From Streptomyces sp. BR123 (lineage in GTDB: Bacteria; Actinomycetota; Actinomycetes; Streptomycetales; Streptomycetaceae), in contig NZ_JACBGN010000010.1 in NCBI RefSeq assembly GCF_013401435.1, forward strand, positions 1 through 57,793: a stretch of DNA of 57,793 nucleotides, read 5' to 3'. Position numbers and translations under genes: made by a program. Under the pieces are notes generated by a model. It did not search any database and was not told the origin of the DNA. It was given only the letters and a program-made list of their open reading frames with translations. Shown here piece after piece: positions 1-7,924 of this stretch. The stretch's first letter is position 1; every line of letters starts with the position of its first letter.

Positions 1-1176
1 CCCGCGCATCCCGCGCTGCCCGAACGCCCCGACCCGGCGAGCGTGCTCCCCTGGGGCATGCGGGTCGCGGCCGAGGCCAGCTGGCGGTTGCTGCTGCTCG
101 CCGGGATGCTCTGGGTCCTGATGAAGGTGATCAGCGAAGTCCGGCTGGTCGTCCTCGCGTTCGCCGCGGCCATGCTGGTCACCGCGCTGCTCCAGCCCTT
201 CGTGGTCCGGCTGCGCCGGCTCGGGCTGCCGCGCGGGCTCGCCACCGCCGTCACGGCCGTCCTCGGCTTCGTGATCATCGGCCTGGTCGGCTGGTTCGTG
301 GTCTGGCAGGTCATGGAGAACCTCGACGACCTCTCCGCCCGGGTCCGCGACGGCATCAACGAGCTCAAACTCTGGGCACTGGACAGTCCGTTCCACGTGA
401 CCGAGAAGCAGATCAACGACATCGCGAAGAACCTCAGCGAGACCATCGGCACCAACACCGAGCAGATCACCTCCGCCGGCCTCCAGGGCGTGACCGTCCT
501 GGTCGAGGTGCTCACCGGGATGCTGCTCGCGATGTTCTCGACGCTGTTCCTGCTCTACGACGGCGCGCGCATCTGGGGCTGGGCGCTGGGCCTGGTCCCG
601 GCCGGCGCCCGCCGGGGCGTGGCCGGCGCCGGCCCGCGCGCCTGGCGGACCCTGACGGCGTACGTGCGCGGCACCGTCCTCGTCGCGCTCATCGACGCCA
701 TCTTCATCGGCCTGGGCATCTACTTCCTCAACGTGCCGATGGCGGTGCCGCTGGCCGTGTTCATCTTCCTGTTCGCCTTCATCCCGCTGGTCGGCGCGGT
801 GGTCTCCGGCGCCCTCGCCGTGGTCGTCGCCCTGGTGACGCAGGGGCCGGTCGCCGCCCTGCTGGTGCTGGCCGTGGTGCTGGCGGTGCAGCAGATCGAG
901 GGGCACGTGCTCCAGCCGTTCATCCTCGGCCGGGCCGTACGGGTGCACCCGCTCGCGGTGGTGCTGGTGGTGGCCGCGGGCGGCCTGGTCGCGGGCATCG
1001 GCGGGGCGGTCGTCGCCGTCCCGCTGGTCGCCGTCACCAACACCGTGGTCGGCTACCTGAAGGCCTACTCGCGTGACCAGCTCCTGCACGGGGCCGCGCC
1101 GATCGGCCCCGGCCCGCACGGGGCGACCGCAGTGGACCAGGCCGCGCGGGAGGCCGGCCGTGATCAGCGAGCCTGA
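1..1176 (+). CDS. AI-2E family transporter (5' partial)
   Basis: Polytopic membrane protein of the AI-2E/PerM exporter family. The reading frame is open back to base 1, so the true start is probably upstream; a GTG at 43 is an internal alternative. Hydrophobic segments lie near the N-terminus (two), around residues 75-90, and in a dense C-terminal cluster that includes the glycine-rich stretch typical of the family near 'FIPLVGAVVSG' and 'GGAVVAVPLVAV'. The family has eight predicted transmembrane segments and a cytoplasmic loop, here around residues 95-150. Substrate is unknown; the family name does not prove autoinducer transport. The next gene overlaps its end by 17 bases, which suggests co-translation. 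Confidence 0.85.
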   Translation, partial: PAHPALPERPDPASVLPWGMRVAAEASWRLLLLAGMLWVLMKVISEVRLVVLAFAAAMLVTALLQPFVVRLRRLGLPRGLATAVTAVLGFVIIGLVGWFVVWQVMENLDDLSARVRDGINELKLWALDSPFHVTEKQINDIAKNLSETIGTNTEQITSAGLQGVTVLVEVLTGMLLAMFSTLFLLYDGARIWGWALGLVPAGARRGVAGAGPRAWRTLTAYVRGTVLVALIDAIFIGLGIYFLNVPMAVPLAVFIFLFAFIPLVGAVVSGALAVVVALVTQGPVAALLVLAVVLAVQQIEGHVLQPFILGRAVRVHPLAVVLVVAAGGLVAGIGGAVVAVPLVAVTNTVVGYLKAYSRDQLLHGAAPIGPGPHGATAVDQAAREAGRDQRA

Positions 1177-1852
1177 GCTGGAGGGCGGCTGGGAGGACGA
1201 CCGGCCGGCGCCGCAGCAGCAGGGCGATGCGGAGGGCACCGTACACAGGCCGCGGGCGCCGTGGATGTGGGCGCTGGGCGGGGCCGTGCTGGCCTCGGCG
1301 GTGTGGACGGCCTTACCGGTGCTGCAGGACCGTTCCTTCGGGGCGCCCCGCGTCGCGTACCGGCACACCGAGGACCTGTGCAAGGAGACCCGGCTCGACA
1401 CCCTCGTCAAGACCACCGCGCCCGTCATGTCGAACCACCGGGCCCACCGGGAGAGCCCGGCCCTGGACTGGTCCCACTGCGAGTACTTCACGGAGTGGGA
1501 GGAGAAGGGCACCTCGTACCAGATGCAGATCATGGTCGAGCTGCACAAGAGGACCGACCCGGCACCGGAGTTCGGAGTTGCCCCGGGCCCCTTCCGGGAG
1601 TCGCTGTCGAACACCGGCGAGGCGGAGCAGGTGCCGGGGCTCGGCGAGCGGGCCCTGGTGAACGGCAAGTCCCCGTACACCTCGGGTCCCCGGCTCCAGG
1701 TGCTCGACGGCGGGGCGGTGTTCACCCTGTCCGTCGGGTGGCTCGGGGACACCGACGAGACGGGCGCCGGGGGCCCGCAGCCGGACGAGGACGCCGTCAA
1801 GGCGGCGATGATCGAGGACATGCGGATCCTGATGGCCCGGCTGAAGAAGTAG
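1160..1852 (+). CDS. hypothetical single-pass membrane protein
   Basis: GTG start chosen because GGGAGG lies just upstream and the downstream residues keep an acidic N-terminus followed by one transmembrane segment (about residues 35-52). The remainder, about 175 residues, is predicted extracytoplasmic and contains two cysteines (around 'EDLCKE' and 'SHCEYF') that could pair. No family recognised. It overlaps the transporter gene by 17 bases, so the two are probably one transcript. The gene ends just before a strong bidirectional terminator shared with ahpD. Confidence 0.75.
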   Translation: MISEPELEGGWEDDRPAPQQQGDAEGTVHRPRAPWMWALGGAVLASAVWTALPVLQDRSFGAPRVAYRHTEDLCKETRLDTLVKTTAPVMSNHRAHRESPALDWSHCEYFTEWEEKGTSYQMQIMVELHKRTDPAPEFGVAPGPFRESLSNTGEAEQVPGLGERALVNGKSPYTSGPRLQVLDGGAVFTLSVGWLGDTDETGAGGPQPDEDAVKAAMIEDMRILMARLKK

Positions 1853-1869
1853 CCGCGAAAGCGGCGGAA

Positions 1870-1912
1870 CGAGGAAGGGCCCGCTGCCGGGACGGCAGCG
1901 GGCCCTTCCTCG
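1870..1912. terminator. bidirectional hairpin terminator
   Basis: Perfect 19-bp inverted repeat (1870-1888 and 1894-1912) with a 5-base loop, between the converging stop codons of the membrane protein gene and ahpD. Confidence 0.85.
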
Positions 1913-1921
1913 TACGGGCTG

Positions 1922-2458
1922 CTACTCGGCGAGGGCGGCCTCGGCGTCGAGGGTCACCGCGACGGCCTGGATCACCGAAGCGATCTTGAAGGCTTCCTGG
2001 ATCGTGTCGCGCTCGACACCGGCCTTGCGCAGGACCTGCTCGTGCGAGTCGAGGCACTGGCCGCAGCCGTTGATCGCGGAGACCGCGAGCGACCACAGCT
2101 CGAAGTCGACCTTCTCCACGCCCGGGTTGCCGATGACGTTCATCCGCAGGCCCGCCCGCAGCGTGCCGTACTCCGGGTCGGAGAGCAGGTGGCGGGTGCG
2201 GTAGAAGACGTTGTTCATCGCCATGATCGCGGCGGCCGACTTGGCGGCCGTGTACGCCTCCGGCGACAGGGCCGCCTTCGCCTCGGGCTCCAGCTCACGC
2301 AGGACGCGCGGGGAGCGGGCGGCGATCGCGCAGGACAGGACCGTGCCCCACAGCTGCTGCTGCGTGAGGGTGTCCTGGTTGCCGATGACCGACCCGAGGT
2401 TCAGCTTCAGGTCCTTGGCGAAGTCCGGTATCGAGGACTTGAGGGAGTCGAGGGACAT
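1922..2458 (-). CDS. ahpD: alkyl hydroperoxide reductase AhpD
   Basis: Carboxymuconolactone-decarboxylase-fold reductase that, in mycobacteria and streptomycetes, passes electrons to the peroxiredoxin AhpC. At 178 residues it has the family length. The active site is visible as C132-G-Q-C135-L-D-S-H139 with an upstream glutamate at E120, matching the proton relay known from Mycobacterium tuberculosis AhpD (C130, C133, H137, E118). ATG start. Only 3 bases separate it from the ahpC stop, so the two are one operon, transcribed away from oxyR. Confidence 0.96.
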   Translation of the reverse strand: MSLDSLKSSIPDFAKDLKLNLGSVIGNQDTLTQQQLWGTVLSCAIAARSPRVLRELEPEAKAALSPEAYTAAKSAAAIMAMNNVFYRTRHLLSDPEYGTLRAGLRMNVIGNPGVEKVDFELWSLAVSAINGCGQCLDSHEQVLRKAGVERDTIQEAFKIASVIQAVAVTLDAEAALAE

Positions 2459-2461
2459 CCG

Positions 2462-3016
2462 TCACTCACCGGCCAGCAGGGCGCCGGCGTCCAGGGTGTC
2501 CTCGCCCTTGTTCCAGTTGCAGGGGCACAGCTCGTCCGTCTGCAGGGCGTCGAGGACCCGCAGGACCTCCTTGGGGTTACGGCCGACGGAGCCGGCGGTC
2601 ACCATCGAGAACTGGATCTCGTTGTTCGGGTCGACGATGAAGACGGCGCGCTGCGCGAAGCCGTCCGCACCCTGCACGCCGCAGGCCTGCATCAGCTCGT
2701 GCTTGGAGTCGGCCAGCATCGGGAAGGGCAGGTCACGCAGGTCGGCGTGGTCCTTGCGCCAGGCGTGGTGGACGAACTCCGAGTCGCCGGAGACGCCGAG
2801 GATCTGGGCGTCGCGGTCGGCGAACTCCTCGTTCAGCTTGCCGAAGGCGGCGATCTCGGTCGGGCACACGAAGGTGAAGTCCTTCGGCCAGAAGAACACC
2901 ACGCGCCACTTGCCCTCGTAGGTCTTGTGGTCGATCTGCGCGAACTCCTTGCCGGCTTCCAGCGAGACGCAGGCGGTCAGGTCGTACGTGGGGAACTTGT
3001 CACCGACAGTGAGCAC
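2462..3016 (-). CDS. ahpC: peroxiredoxin AhpC
   Basis: Typical two-cysteine peroxiredoxin, 184 residues. The peroxidatic cysteine is C51 in 'FTFVCPTE'. The C-terminal 'ELCPCNW' supplies C164 and C166, as in actinobacterial AhpC, where resolution is coupled to AhpD. The GTG start at 3016 is chosen because AAGGAG stands 8 bases upstream and the resulting N-terminus (M/V-LTVGDKFP) is the family one; the frame stays open further upstream but without homology. Divergent from oxyR, whose product is expected to control it. A terminator-like hairpin lies in its leader. Confidence 0.96.
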   Translation of the reverse strand: MLTVGDKFPTYDLTACVSLEAGKEFAQIDHKTYEGKWRVVFFWPKDFTFVCPTEIAAFGKLNEEFADRDAQILGVSGDSEFVHHAWRKDHADLRDLPFPMLADSKHELMQACGVQGADGFAQRAVFIVDPNNEIQFSMVTAGSVGRNPKEVLRVLDALQTDELCPCNWNKGEDTLDAGALLAGE

Positions 3017-3150
3017 GTGCTCTCCTTGCGAGAGAAAAGCGCCCTGATTGGGCGCTTTTCGAGGGGTTGGACGTGTCTCACATGCTGGCACAGCCAGCAT
3101 TGATTGCGGAAATAGCTAGTCTTGTAGTGGGTGATCGGAGGTGCTTATCA
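3017..3150. promoter_or_regulatory. divergent ahpC/oxyR control region
   Basis: Two inverted repeats are visible. One is an 11-bp arm hairpin (3034-3044 / 3050-3060, 5-base loop) that on the ahpC strand ends in TTTTCTCT only about 18 bases before the ahpC start. The other is a perfect 8-bp arm palindrome (3082-3089 / 3093-3100, spacer ACA). The AT-rich stretch 3100-3130 probably holds promoters for both genes. OxyR is known to bind such intergenic regions, but which repeat it would recognise here is inference. Confidence 0.6.
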
Positions 3151-4098
3151 GTGGCTGTCGGTAATAGAGGAGCGAAGCAGGCGACGCTCGCACAACTGCG
3201 CGCGTTCGCCGCCGTCGCCGAACACCTGCACTTCCGCGATGCCGCCGCCGCCATCGGAATGAGCCAGCCCGCGCTCTCCGGCGCCGTCTCCGCGCTGGAG
3301 GAGGCCCTCGGCGTACAGCTGCTGGAGCGCACCACCCGCAAGGTGCTGCTCTCCCCGGCCGGCGAGCGGATCGCCGTCCGCGCCCGGGCCGTCCTCGAAG
3401 CCATGGGCGCCCTGCTGGAGGAGGCCGAGGCGGTGCGGGCCCCCTTCACCGGGGCGCTGCGGCTCGGGGTGATCCCCACGGTCGCCCCGTACCTGCTGCC
3501 GACCGTACTCGGCCTGTTCCACCGCCGCTATCCGGGCATGGACCTCCAGGTGCACGAGGAGCAGACGGCCTCCCTGCTGGAGGGGCTCGCCGCCGGCCGG
3601 CTCGACCTGCTGCTGCTCGCCGTGCCGCTCGGTGTCCCCGGTGTCACCGAACTCCCCCTGTTCGACGAGGACTTCGTCCTGCTCGCGCCCCGCGAGCACC
3701 CGCTCGCCGGGCGCCGGGACATCCCGCGCGAGGAACTGCGCGGCCTGCAGCTGCTGCTGCTGGACGAGGGCCACTGCCTGCGCGACCAGGCCCTGGACAT
3801 CTGCCGGGAGGCCGGGCGCACCGACGGCGCCGACGTCACCACCACCGCCGCCGGGCTGTCCACACTCGTCCAGCTGGTCGCGGGCGGGCTGGGCGTCACC
3901 CTGCTGCCGCGCACCGCGCTGCGGCTGGAGACCGCCCGCAACGAGTACCTGGCCACCGGATACTTCGCCGAGCCCGCCCCCACCCGGCGGATCGCGCTCG
4001 CCATGCGCACCGGCACCGCCCGGCAGGAGGAGTTCCGCGCCATCGCCGGCGCCCTGCGCGAAGCCGTGCGCCCGCTCCCGGTGTGGCCCGCCGCGTAG
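3151..4098 (+). CDS. oxyR: LysR-family peroxide regulator OxyR
   Basis: 315-residue LysR-type regulator: N-terminal winged helix (about residues 15-72, 'MSQPALSGAVSALEEALGVQLLER') and a substrate-binding fold to the C-terminus. The two redox cysteines sit in 'DEGHC209LRDQALDIC218', nine residues apart, as in E. coli OxyR (C199/C208). GTG start at 3151 chosen because GGAGGT precedes it by 8 bases and the N-terminus then matches the Streptomyces family; the frame is open upstream to 3067. It should sense hydrogen peroxide and control the adjacent ahpCD and itself. Confidence 0.94.
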   Translation: MAVGNRGAKQATLAQLRAFAAVAEHLHFRDAAAAIGMSQPALSGAVSALEEALGVQLLERTTRKVLLSPAGERIAVRARAVLEAMGALLEEAEAVRAPFTGALRLGVIPTVAPYLLPTVLGLFHRRYPGMDLQVHEEQTASLLEGLAAGRLDLLLLAVPLGVPGVTELPLFDEDFVLLAPREHPLAGRRDIPREELRGLQLLLLDEGHCLRDQALDICREAGRTDGADVTTTAAGLSTLVQLVAGGLGVTLLPRTALRLETARNEYLATGYFAEPAPTRRIALAMRTGTARQEEFRAIAGALREAVRPLPVWPAA

Positions 4099-4170
4099 GC
4101 GGACCACCGGGAACGGGCGCACGGGAGTGCGGGCGCACGGATGTGCGTACGGCGCCGGGCGGCGCGGGCG

Positions 4171-6516
4171 TCACTCGGTGCGCAGGCCGTCCGGGCGCAC
4201 CATGCGCAGCAGCGGCGGCAGGCTGACCAGGGTCACCACGACGACCACGCCCCCGCCGATGCCGGCCATCGCCGCGACCGACGCCCAGTCGATGCGGACG
4301 GGCACGGCGGTCATCCGCATCAGCACCGCGCCGAGCGTGAGGCCGACGGCCGTGGCCAGGGCCAGGCCGAGGAGGACCGGCAGGGCCGTCTGCCACAGCA
4401 CCGACAGGCCGAGCGTCGAGCGCCTGGTGCCGAAGGCGACCAGGGCGGCCAGGAGCCTGCGGCGCTCGCGCAGCTGCTCCAGCTGGGACACCAGCAGGCT
4501 GGTGCCGATCAGGACGAGCACCAAGGTGGCGCCGATGAACAGGCCGGTCCGGATGGAGCCGAACTCGCCTGCCGTACGGGTCGACCGGAGGGTCATGACG
4601 GTGGCGAGCGGATCGGCCTTGTAGGCCGCCGTCCGGGCCCGCTCCATCGCGTCCGGCACGTTCGGGTCCAGCTGGACGAACACCTGGGCCGAGCCGTAGC
4701 CGCCCTCGCTCTTCGGGGCGGCCGCCGGGGTGACCAGCAGGCCGCTGCGCAGCCGGCCGGTCGGGTCCTTGCGGGCCTGCGCCGGGCGGGCCGAGGCGGG
4801 TACGGTCCAGGCGACGGGAGCCGGTCCGTCCGGGGCGTGGACGTTGCCCGTGAGCAGCTTCTCGCCGGGCGCCGCGGTGCCGCTGTCCCGGCCGCGCCCG
4901 GCGGCGGCGCCGGTCAGGACGAAGGCGTCGCCGTCCTGGCAGGAGGGCAGTTCGGCGACCTCGCGCAGGGCCGTGCACGTACCGATGGTCAGCTCGATCG
5001 TGTCCCCCTCCGCGCCCCCCGACGGGCCGTGGGAGGCAGCCCTCGTGGCCAGCGCATCGGCCCTGGCCACGCCCTTGGCACCGGATATCGCCGCCCCGAG
5101 GGCCTCCAGCCGCTCGTCGGTGCCGGAGCGCTTGAGGATCGACAGCGAGGCCCGGACGGGGTCGTGGTCGGTCTGCTCGGTGTACTCGCCCTCGACGCCC
5201 GCGAAGAGCATCTGCAGGGCGATCGCCCCGGCGACCGCGACCGCGATGCCGCCGACCAGCCGGGCCGCGGTGCCGCTGGTGAGCTGCAGGCGGCGCACGG
5301 CCAGCTGCCAGGAGACCGGACCGGCCCCGCCGAGCGGGCCGACGACCCGCTCCAGCAGCCAGGGCAGCAGGGCGATGACGCCGATGAGGAGCAGCACCAC
5401 ACCGGCGGAGACCTGCCACCCGTTGAACGGGCCGCCGTTCTTGACGCGGCCCATCATCGGGACCAGCAGGGCCAGACCGGCCGGCGGCAGCAGCAGCCGC
5501 CACCAGATGCGGCGCCTGACGGGGGCGGCCGAGCGCACCACGCCCAGCGGCTCGATGATCGCGTTGCGCAGCGCGAACAGGGTCACCAGGACGGCCGCGG
5601 CCGGGACGGCGACCGCGACGATCAGGGCCAGCGGCCCGTCGGGGGCGAGGTCCTCGGGGAAGAGGCTGCGGTCCTGGATGCTGACGTACGGGGTGAGCCG
5701 GCGGGCCGCCAGGAAGAACCCGGCGCCGAGGACCAGGCCGATCAGCGAGCCGGCGAGTGCCTCTCCGGCAGCGATCCGGCGGGTCATCCCGCCGTCCGCG
5801 CCGACCAGGCGCAGGGCGGCGAGCCGCTGGTCGCGGCGGTCCCCGCCGAAGCGGACGGCGGCCGCGACGAACACCGCGACCGGCACCAGCAGGACGGTGA
5901 ACATGACCAGCACGAGGAGTGTCAGGACCGCGTCGAGGGGCGGGGAGTCGAGGTCGCTCTCGAAGGCGGTGATCCGCTCGACGGAGCGGCTGTCCGCCTC
6001 CTTGGACAGCCGGTCGGTGCCCGCGTAGTAGTAGAGCTCGCCCGGCCCGGTGAGGCCGGCGTCGCCGATGACCGCCGTGATCCGCCCGTCGAGGCGCTCG
6101 CGCAGCAGCTTGCCCTCGTCGCTCTTCAGCAGCCGGTCCAGGGCGGGGGAGACGGCGAGCTCGCCCGGGCCCGGGTACTTCTCCAGCCCGGGCGCGAGCG
6201 GCGCGTCGGGGCCCTCGGGCTCGACCAGGCGCCCGCTCACGTCGGCCGAGTGGTAGTTCATGTTCCCGCGGGCGGTCAGCAGGGTGTTCCGCCCCGGCGC
6301 GTCGGCGGTGGGCGAGGTGATCGTGTCGCGGGCCGCGCCCCGTGCGTCGCGGGCGGCCAGCGCGTTGGGCAGGCCGGTGGTGCCCAGCAGCAGGGCAACC
6401 CCGAGGCCGACGCCCACACCGGTCAGGAGGGTGCGTACCCAGCCCCCGCGGCCGCCGGCGACGGCGAACCGGACGCCCATGACCAGGTCGCGGGCCCAGG
6501 TCCGGAGCATGTTCAT
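4171..6516 (-). CDS. ABC transporter permease, FtsX/MacB type, double domain
   Basis: 781-residue permease. It has an N-terminal transmembrane helix ('VRTLLTGVGVGLGVALLLGTTGLP'), a large extracytoplasmic domain, a bundle of three helices near residues 210-330, further helices around 345-440, a second periplasmic domain with a CxxC-like pair ('GTCTALREVAELPSCQD'), and a final three-helix FtsX unit at the C-terminus. This two-repeat layout is usual for actinobacterial FtsX-like permeases of exporters for peptides or lipids. Its ATG overlaps the ATPase stop by 4 bases, so PadR regulator, ATPase and permease form one operon. Substrate unknown. Confidence 0.92.
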   Translation of the reverse strand: MNMLRTWARDLVMGVRFAVAGGRGGWVRTLLTGVGVGLGVALLLGTTGLPNALAARDARGAARDTITSPTADAPGRNTLLTARGNMNYHSADVSGRLVEPEGPDAPLAPGLEKYPGPGELAVSPALDRLLKSDEGKLLRERLDGRITAVIGDAGLTGPGELYYYAGTDRLSKEADSRSVERITAFESDLDSPPLDAVLTLLVLVMFTVLLVPVAVFVAAAVRFGGDRRDQRLAALRLVGADGGMTRRIAAGEALAGSLIGLVLGAGFFLAARRLTPYVSIQDRSLFPEDLAPDGPLALIVAVAVPAAAVLVTLFALRNAIIEPLGVVRSAAPVRRRIWWRLLLPPAGLALLVPMMGRVKNGGPFNGWQVSAGVVLLLIGVIALLPWLLERVVGPLGGAGPVSWQLAVRRLQLTSGTAARLVGGIAVAVAGAIALQMLFAGVEGEYTEQTDHDPVRASLSILKRSGTDERLEALGAAISGAKGVARADALATRAASHGPSGGAEGDTIELTIGTCTALREVAELPSCQDGDAFVLTGAAAGRGRDSGTAAPGEKLLTGNVHAPDGPAPVAWTVPASARPAQARKDPTGRLRSGLLVTPAAAPKSEGGYGSAQVFVQLDPNVPDAMERARTAAYKADPLATVMTLRSTRTAGEFGSIRTGLFIGATLVLVLIGTSLLVSQLEQLRERRRLLAALVAFGTRRSTLGLSVLWQTALPVLLGLALATAVGLTLGAVLMRMTAVPVRIDWASVAAMAGIGGGVVVVVTLVSLPPLLRMVRPDGLRTE

Positions 6517-7199
6517 ACGAACCGCTCCATGTCGCGGGACCGGCCGTCGCGCACGACGATCTCGCGGTCGGAGTAGGCGGCCACCCGGGTCTCGTGCGTG
6601 ACGAGGACGACGGCGGTGTTGGCGGCCCGGGCGGACTCGGTCAGCAGCTGCATCACGAGTTCGCCGTTGAGCGAGTCGAGGGCCCCGGTGGGCTCGTCGG
6701 CGAAGATCACCCGCGGGGCGGTGACCAGGGCGCGGGCCACGGCCACGCGCTGGCCCTGGCCGCCGCTGACCTCGCCGGGGCGCTTGCGGGCCAGGTCGTC
6801 GACCTGGAGCTGCTCCATCCAGTGCAGGGAGGTCCGTTCGGCCTCCTTGCGCTTGACGCCGGTCAGCCGCAGCGGCAGGGCGACGTTCTCCACGCAGGTC
6901 AGCTCGGGCACGAGCCGGCCGAACTGGAAGACGAAGCCGAAGTCCGAGCGGCGCAGGGCGCTGCGCTCGCCGTCGTTCATGGCGGTCAGTTCGCGGCCCG
7001 CGTAGGTGATGGTGCCGGAGTCGGGTACGACGATCCCGGCCAGGCAGTGCAGCAGGGTCGACTTGCCGGAGCCGGAGGGCCCCATGACGGCGACGACCTC
7101 GCCGGCGTGAATGGAGAAATCGGCGTCGTCCAGGGCGTACGTGGACCCGTACGCCTTGCGGAGGCCGGTGGCGGCGAGCAGTGAGCCTGCGGGGGTCAC
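6513..7199 (-). CDS. ABC transporter ATP-binding protein
   Basis: 228-residue MacB/LolD-type ATPase. Walker A 'GPSGSGKST' is at residues 40-48, the signature is 'VSGGQGQRVAVARAL', Walker B is 'VIFADEP' and the H-loop is 'VLVTHE'. The GTG start at 7199 gives the normal N-terminus of the family and overlaps the upstream PadR gene by 4 bases (GTGA); the frame runs on upstream without homology. It powers the FtsX-type permease encoded directly downstream. PadR-linked cassettes of this kind are often drug or peptide exporters, which is inference here. Confidence 0.94.
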   Translation of the reverse strand: MTPAGSLLAATGLRKAYGSTYALDDADFSIHAGEVVAVMGPSGSGKSTLLHCLAGIVVPDSGTITYAGRELTAMNDGERSALRRSDFGFVFQFGRLVPELTCVENVALPLRLTGVKRKEAERTSLHWMEQLQVDDLARKRPGEVSGGQGQRVAVARALVTAPRVIFADEPTGALDSLNGELVMQLLTESARAANTAVVLVTHETRVAAYSDREIVVRDGRSRDMERFV

Positions 7200-7720
7200 C
7201 GGGTCACCTCCCGTCGGAGTTGGTCGAGGCGGGCGGCGGTGAGCTCCAGCCACCGCAGGTCGGCCTCCAGGTGGAACAGGGCGTGGTCGCAGATCAGCTG
7301 GTCGGCGAGGTCCCCCTTGCGCTTGCGCTGGGTCAGGACGCGCATGAGCCGCAGGTGTTCGCTGCGCTGGCTGTCCAGCAGGTCGGCGGCGCTGCGGCCG
7401 GTCAGGAGGGCGAGGACGACCTTGGTGTAGAGGGTCGACTGGAGGTAGGGCTCGGGTTTCTCGGGCTGGGCGAGCCAGGCGGAGACGTCGGTGACGCCGG
7501 CGTCGGTGATGGCGTAGCGCTTGCGCTCGGGTCCGCCGCCGGCCTCGATCCCGTCGACCTCGACGAGGCCGTTCTTCAGGAGGCGGGACATGGTCGAGTA
7601 GACCTGCCCGTAGGCGAGGGGGCGGTCGTGGCCGAACTTCTCGTCGAAGGCGCGCTTGAGGTCGTAGCCGTGCCGGGGGCCGGCCTCCAGGAGGGCGAGG
7701 AGCGTGTGACCGATGGACAT
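7196..7720 (-). CDS. PadR family transcriptional regulator
   Basis: 174 residues. The N-terminal PadR winged helix ('HTLLALLEAGPRHGYDLKRAF ... QVYSTMSRLLKNGLVEV') is followed by a C-terminal Vir-like helical dimerisation region. First gene of the operon with an ABC ATPase and permease, so it is likely the local repressor of that exporter. No Shine-Dalgarno sequence precedes the ATG. Instead TATAGT ends 7 bases before it, the layout of a leaderless transcript. A set of GTATAC-containing palindromes overlaps that promoter. Confidence 0.93.
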   Translation of the reverse strand: MSIGHTLLALLEAGPRHGYDLKRAFDEKFGHDRPLAYGQVYSTMSRLLKNGLVEVDGIEAGGGPERKRYAITDAGVTDVSAWLAQPEKPEPYLQSTLYTKVVLALLTGRSAADLLDSQRSEHLRLMRVLTQRKRKGDLADQLICDHALFHLEADLRWLELTAARLDQLRREVTR

Positions 7721-7727
7721 GATCAGG

Positions 7728-7774
7728 ACTATACACACGATGTATACCTGCCATGTATACATGCCGTGCATACG
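7728..7774. promoter_or_regulatory. padR promoter with GTATAC operator array
   Basis: On the minus strand TATAGT (7728-7733) is a good -10 element placed 7 bases before the padR ATG. Overlapping it are GTATAC at 7742-7747, the 10-bp palindrome ATGTATACAT at 7753-7762, and a related GCATAC near 7768. PadR proteins bind ATGT/ACAT-type palindromes, so autoregulation is likely. Confidence 0.65.
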
Positions 7775-7924
7775 CGCGCCGCAGAGCCGGGTGCGCGGGT
7801 CCTGCGGCCATTCGAAGGGACTTGGGGGCCGGAAGCGGCGGCTCGGTGCGGCGGTCGGGGGCGGCTGGCACTTTGTGAGCAATGGCCCTGATTTGCATCG
7901 GTCTCGATCTCCGAAAGGCGCGCC

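Noticed and set aside
4141..6576. Very long open frame on the plus strand opposite the permease gene
   Set aside because: Composition is Arg/Gly/Gln-rich without any family motif; it mirrors third-position GC of the minus-strand FtsX-type permease.
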